In this document: positions 59,838 to 64,000 of the stretch, piece after piece
Layout: each line of letters starts with the position of its first letter
How positions within the stretch are numbered: position 1 is the stretch's first letter
Source: Branchiostoma floridae
Lineage: Eukaryota; Chordata; Leptocardii; Amphioxiformes; Branchiostomatidae
NCBI RefSeq assembly: GCF_000003815.2
Contig: NC_049987.1
Location: 17,897,959 to 17,961,958, forward strand
Reading direction: 5' to 3'
DNA length: 64,000 bases
Made by a program: the position numbers and the translations under genes
Notes under the pieces: generated by a model
Told to the model about the DNA's origin: nothing
The model's database searches: none
The model's input: the letters and a program-made list of their open reading frames with translations, nothing else

Positions 59838-62800
59838 CTATGACCAGTAGGTGCTAGGTAATGTGACTGAAGGAAGGGACCCACGTCGTGTTGTGTTACG
59901 GGTTTCAACCCCCGGTATCTCCCATGGCCAGTAGGTGTTAGGTAGTGAGACTGAAAGGAGGGACCCACGTCGTGTTGTGTTACGGGTTTCAACCCCCGGT
60001 ATCTCCCATGGCCAGTAGGTGTTAGGTAGTGTGACTGAAGGAAGGGACCCACGTCGTGTTGTGTTACGGGTTTCAACCCCCGGTATCTCCCATGGCCAGT
60101 AGGTGTTAAGTAGTGAGACTGAAGGAAGGGACCCACGTCGTGTTGTGTTACGGGTTTCAACCCCAGGTATCTCCCATGGCCAGTAGGTGTTAGGTAATGT
60201 GACTGAAGGAAGGGACCCACGTCGTGTTGTGTTACGCGTTTCAACCCCCGGTATCTCCCATGGCCAGTAGGTGTTAGGTAGTGAGACTGAAAGGAGGGAC
60301 CCACGTCGTGTTGTGTTACGGGTTTCAACCCCCGGTATCTCCCATGGCCAGTAGGTGTTAGGTAGTGAGACTAAAGGAAGGGACCCACGTTGTGTTGTGT
60401 TACGGGTTTCAACCCCAGGTATCTCCCATGGCCAGTAGGTGTTAGGTAGTGTGACCATGGGGAGGGACGCACGCCGTAGTGTTTCATGAGTTCCCTCCCC
60501 TGGTATCGCCCATGGACAGTACGTGTTAGGTAGTGTGGAGAGAGACGCACGCCGCTGTGCGTTATGGGGTTCCCCTCCTAGAATTTCCCATGGCCAGTAG
60601 GTGTTAGGTAGTGTAGAGAGAGACGCACGCCGCTGTGCGTTATTGGATTGCTCTCCTGGAATCTCCCATGGCCAGTAGGTGTTAGGTAGTGTGACTAAAG
60701 GAAAGGACGCACGCCGTGGTGTGTTACGGGTTCCCTTCCCTGGAATCTCCCATGGCCAATAGGTGTTTGGCAGTTTGACGAGGGGAATGGCAACTTCTAC
60801 GCGCGTGCTCATACCTTGGTCAGAAGGCTTGGAGACCAAAGCAGTCATCAGCTGTCTACGGGCCCTTCGGCCTTGGATAACCTCGGGATACTTTCCGTAG
60901 AAGCTATTACTCTGGGCATTAGTCTGTTTAGCAGATCCATATGTGATAACGGATCTTCCAGGCCGGTTTCTACTGGAATTAGTGGTGTAATTCCTGAAGG
61001 CATGCCCACAATTTGTGACGACTTGAAGCGATAACGCATCAGCATCAGAGTAGCAAGGCATCACTACGTCATCTGGGATGTTACTGTAGGTATGTTGTGG
61101 AACAGACAGAGGGCGCTGTGCAGTGGCTTCATGATCTGGGATCTGCCAATATGTGTGCGGAAGAGCAGGCAAGGGGCGCTGTGCAACGGCTATGTCATCG
61201 GGAATCTCACTGTATGTTGTCTCTATCGCGTGCAAAGCAGCCGGCAATGACCTACATGAAGCTACGTCATCCGCAGGCATTCTACTTGAGAGTACAGGGA
61301 GGGAAGGCGACCTCAACAAGCCAGGGAAGGCAACTCCACGTGGGATTGTCCAAATGTGCGAATCATCGCTGGCCCTCCCACCCTCAACTTTTAACCTTGT
61401 TTTGTGCAACTTCCATATCGAAACAACAATGAACGACACAACCAGACCGACCACTGCCGAGGAAACAACTGAGATGAGAACGTACCCTGTTGCCTGAGGG
61501 ACCTCTTTTCCAGGTGTGGTACTCACCTGCGGTGTAGAGGCGTATCCTGTTTCTTGGAACGTATACTGTTTTTCTGTATGTTCGAAAGAGTGTGTCAGTA
61601 TGGTTGAGTCTTGTTGCGTATTTTCGAAAGAGCGTGTCAGTCTGGTAGAGTAGTCTGTATCTGTGGTTGTCGGTGCTTGTGTCTGATCCAATGTGTCAAT
61701 GGAGAACAACTCCGTTTGTTCATCTTTAGTGAGTAAAATGCAGGCGATGCTCTTTGTGTTGTCACGGGTGTTGTTTGGATGAGTGGTGTGATTTTCGTTG
61801 CGTCCGGACCCTTTGGTGGCGAATGTGTCTGTGTGTAGTGTTTGGATAAATGACATGGCAACACCTTCAAAGGTCGAATCTCCTGTGGCGATGGACATCA
61901 GTCGAAACGTCAAGCTTTCCGGTAGGCCCACTGCAATGCCCCTATCGTATTCCCGAACCAGCCTACATCGTTCACGCATTTTGGAGACCGAATTGTTTGT
62001 CAGAGAACCGTCGGTAGCCAAGACAACAACAGGGGCCTGTATTGAGATTGTGAGCAGAGAAGGATCCAAATAATTACATGGCTTGCCAGGGTCGACCACT
62101 GATTGGTCGATCTTACGAGGCACTTTGACTGACGAATTAAACGTCCACCCAAAGGAGATTTTCTGCCTTACCTTGTTTTGCCTGACACAGAATAAGAACT
62201 TGGGAACCCCAACGACCAATTTTGCCAACCCATCGATCATATAGGATGATCGACCTAGGTTCCACTTTAGTTCGTGTGGTTTTGCATCATGGATAGATGA
62301 CAACATGTCATTGCTAACATGAAGATATGTCTGTGAAGACTGCAACCAAAACACCTGTTCATCCATGTATGACAGGTCAGTATCACTCAGGTCTAGCCAG
62401 GTTAGCTGTAGGTGTTGGAATGCCCCCGAGGAAATGCTATTGATTGCATTACAGCCCAGATTCAAGATCTCGGTACGTTTCAGTCCAATGAACCAATCAG
62501 GATCCACAACTTGTAACCGATTGTTTTCTAGGTCCAAATGACTAAGCCTAGAAAGGTATACGAAGCCCCCTGACTCTATCTGCTTGATGTAGTTGTTTGA
62601 CAAAATCAGCACCAAGAGGTTCTTTAAACCAATGAACCAAGCCTTCTTGACATGCGTCAATCTGTTAGAATCTAAGGATAGGACGCAAAGGTTGGAAAAC
62701 ATCAAAAAGGTGTATCTTTCTACATCAGTGATCTTACCTTCTACCAAAGCCAAAAGCTTGACCTGATAATGCTCGAGCGGTTTCAAGCTGTTTGCCGACA

Positions 62801-63062
62801 GGGCATAGAATGGGTACCCTCTCACTGCAACGCGCTCGGCACTTGGAAGATAAGAAAAGGGACTGACGATTGCACCATCCTTTGATAGATCATCGCATAT
62901 GGCACAAGCGGATCTAGGTGCATCGACCGTCACCAGTAAATGAGAGGATGTTGATCTGCTCAAGAAGGGAACACACGCTCGCCATTCTTTTATCTTACAT
63001 TGATGATTACGCTGGTCAGTTGGGGATGCAGACGCAACTGTTAAGAGAAGCAAAAACAACAT
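59838..63062 (-). CDS. Gene D: LRR transmembrane receptor with a repetitive tyrosine/serine motif tail
   Basis: Uninterrupted frame of 1074 aa from the ATG at 63062. An in-frame ATG at 63134 would add 24 residues, but the TATA-like element (63124-63119) lies between them and only the second ATG opens directly into a signal peptide (MLFLLLLTVASAS), so I prefer 63062. About six to seven 24-residue leucine-rich repeats follow (roughly 95-260, e.g. LSLDSNRL, LILSNNYI, LDLENNRL, LDLSDTDL), then a long extracellular stretch with a Thr/Ser-rich stem. One membrane helix, VLISVVSSAVVGLVVSFIVV, begins at 528 and is followed by WKLHK. The tail has TYSEIP, TYWQIP and TYSNIP at Tyr617, 638 and 659, RPLPALP between the first two, and from about 765 to the end 11 full and one partial copy of LPNTYWPWEIPG plus RR[A/G]SL. 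The extracellular part suggests ligand binding; the tail suggests phosphorylation-dependent docking. No known family name is claimed. The stop lies inside the twelfth repeat. Confidence 0.92.
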   Translation of the reverse strand: MLFLLLLTVASASPTDQRNHQCKIKEWRACVPFLSRSTSSHLLVTVDAPRSACAICDDLSKDGAIVSPFSYLPSAERVAVRGYPFYALSANSLKPLEHYQVKLLALVEGKITDVERYTFLMFSNLCVLSLDSNRLTHVKKAWFIGLKNLLVLILSNNYIKQIESGGFVYLSRLSHLDLENNRLQVVDPDWFIGLKRTEILNLGCNAINSISSGAFQHLQLTWLDLSDTDLSYMDEQVFWLQSSQTYLHVSNDMLSSIHDAKPHELKWNLGRSSYMIDGLAKLVVGVPKFLFCVRQNKVRQKISFGWTFNSSVKVPRKIDQSVVDPGKPCNYLDPSLLTISIQAPVVVLATDGSLTNNSVSKMRERCRLVREYDRGIAVGLPESLTFRLMSIATGDSTFEGVAMSFIQTLHTDTFATKGSGRNENHTTHPNNTRDNTKSIACILLTKDEQTELFSIDTLDQTQAPTTTDTDYSTRLTRSFENTQQDSTILTHSFEHTEKQYTFQETGYASTPQVSTTPGKEVPQATGYVLISVVSSAVVGLVVSFIVVSIWKLHKTRLKVEGGRASDDSHIWTIPRGVAFPGLLRSPSLPVLSSRMPADDVASCRSLPAALHAIETTYSEIPDDIAVAQRPLPALPHTYWQIPDHEATAQRPLSVPQHTYSNIPDDVVMPCYSDADALSLQVVTNCGHAFRNYTTNSSRNRPGRSVITYGSAKQTNAQSNSFYGKYPEVIQGRRARRQLMTALVSKPSDQGMSTRVEVAIPLVKLPNTYWPWEIPGKGTRNTPRRASFPLVTLPNTYWPWEIPGEQSNNAQRRASLSTLPNTYWPWEILGGEPHNAQRRASLSTLPNTYCPWAIPGEGTHETLRRASLPMVTLPNTYWPWEIPGVETRNTTQRGSLPLVSLPNTYWPWEIPGVETRNTTRRGSLLSVSLPNTYWPWEIPGVETRNTTRRGSLPSVTLPNTYWPWEIPGVETRNTTRRGSLPSVSLLNTYWPWEIPGVETRNTTRRGSLPSVTLPNTYWPWEIPGVETRNTTRRGSLLSVSLPNTYWPWEIPGVETRNTTRRGSLPSVTLPSTYWS
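59842..60775 (-). repeat. 84-bp coding minisatellite in gene D
   Basis: About 11.5 units encoding LPNTYWPWEIPG followed by a 14-16 residue linker. The seven units nearest the stop are exactly 84 bases apart (for example cccatggcca at 59921 and 60005) and nearly identical. The units closer to the membrane are more diverged; two of them are 78 bases (26 residues) and one has TYCPWAIP. All lengths are multiples of three, so copy-number change keeps the frame. Confidence 0.95.
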
Positions 63063-63118
63063 CGCTGTGTTGTTCTCCCTTGCATCACCTCTTAATACGT
63101 TTTCTCTAATAGTATGCG

Positions 63119-63124
63119 TATATA
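63119..63124 (-). promoter_or_regulatory. TATA-like element of gene D
   Basis: TATATA within TTTATATACG on the minus strand, 57-62 bases upstream of the preferred ATG (63062) and downstream of the alternative ATG at 63134. If used, transcription would start near 63092 and the upstream ATG would not be transcribed. Confidence 0.4.
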
Positions 63125-63952
63125 AACCTTTCATTCAATAAAAATTCCCACTTACCTGCTTTTTGTGTGCATGTGTTTTCGTCAGAAATCTGTAAGAGTA
63201 TTTTGACTGGCATATCGGTCAGTTAAAAACTCGTTCCTTTCGTTTTGGTGATGATTGTCTAACCGTACCAAATGTTGAAAGATCGTCTACTGTGAGCACA
63301 CTATTTTTATTCACCAGACTCATAACTCTTGATTTTATGATTATATGTATTTAGGGCATTGCGCTGCAATATGATTAAATCATTAAGGGTTGTTATTGTA
63401 TAGGAGTTGCACAGAATCGTGTCTTGTAGACGCTTGCACTCAGACTAATCTTATCTAGCTAATGATTAAGTCATGTAATAAAAGTCGTTGGATGATATGA
63501 TTTTCGCGAGTTAAAAGTTGTTACAGTGTAATCGTGTTTTTTTTTTTATGCTTATTTCTTGTTTCATCACAACCAGAGTGACCCCAGATCTTCTACGGTT
63601 GGTGCCGACCCAAAGAAATTAATGAGGGAAAGAGACAAAACGTTCACTGGGTTCTCGGTCTGAACCTAGGGTGAGAGAAGACTACAGAAAAGAAATGCCC
63701 TTCTCACTTGCACGTGCTGATTTTTGTCTCTATCTAAATTTCAGCATTAAATGTTGATTTATTTGTATTATAGCATTTATGGTGATATAAAATATGAATA
63801 TACGGCCTGATTATGATAACAGTTTAAGAAAAGGAAACATTGCGACATCGTAGAGTAGCACATTAAACACAGCATACATCTGGGTACTAACAAAAAGATC
63901 ACGTGCTCTGAAAAAAATAGCCAATATTGCCAATATTCATGTTGGCCATAGA

Positions 63953-64000
63953 GGATGAGTGAGTGCGTGAGTGCGTGAGTGAGTGAGTGAGTGAGTGAGT
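63953..64000. repeat. GTGA tetranucleotide microsatellite
   Basis: GAGTGAGTG units run to the end of the window; the array continues beyond it. The region 63140-63950 upstream of gene D shows no other feature. Confidence 0.9.

Noticed and set aside
59792..60328. 178-codon minus frame of repeated LKPVTQHDVGP
   Set aside because: It is another reading frame of the gene D 84-bp repeat and has no start context or domain.

Overview
The window looks like nuclear DNA of a cephalochordate (amphioxus, Branchiostoma-like). It holds widely spaced phase-1 exons for extracellular modules (ShKT, EGF-like, CUB, fibronectin-type-I-like), a single-exon LRR receptor, tRNA-headed SINEs, many short inverted-repeat transposons, and three assembly gaps of exactly 100 N. 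There is no bacterial, organellar or viral gene content. The genus is inferred from style and module content, not from a database match.

Four protein-coding genes can be built exon by exon with GT/AG splice sites and an intact frame. (1) Gene B, minus strand, 31321 to 3514: a signal-peptide exon, then 11 ShKT exons and 15 complete EGF-like exons mostly in the order ShKT, long EGF, short EGF, two Thr/Pro mucin-like exons, and two C-terminal FN1-like exons; 1190 codons without an ambiguous EGF fragment. (2) Gene C, plus strand, 37646 to 46205: signal peptide, two CUB domains, a Ser/Thr stalk and a hydrophobic C-terminus that suggests a GPI anchor; 358 aa. (3) Gene A, minus strand, 52999 to 47679: a compact 329-aa paralogue of gene B (signal, ShKT-EGF-EGF-ShKT-EGF-EGF-ShKT, FN1-like end). 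(4) Gene D, minus strand, 63062 to 59838: a 1074-aa intronless LRR transmembrane receptor. Its cytoplasmic tail carries three TYxxIP motifs at exactly 21-residue spacing with an SH3-ligand-type RPLPALP, then 11.5 tandem copies of a module with NTYWPWEIPG and an RR[A/G]SL site.

Layout: 1-3.4 kb repeats, a gap and a small MITE downstream of gene B; 3.5-31.3 kb gene B, with introns full of MITEs, SINEs, a retrotransposon 3' fragment and simple repeats; 31.3-37.6 kb intergenic with a SINE and an inverted pair of retrotransposon 3' ends; 37.6-46.2 kb gene C; 47.5-53.1 kb gene A; 53.1-59.8 kb intergenic with SINEs and MITE relics; 59.8-63.1 kb gene D; to 64 kb upstream sequence ending in a tetranucleotide repeat.

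Genes A and B form a family of secreted modular proteins that grew by exon-block duplication, with the CUB gene on the opposite strand between them. Gene D is the most unusual item: a cell-surface LRR protein whose tail looks like a repeated phospho-tyrosine and phospho-serine docking array. All functional statements are inferred from domain type.
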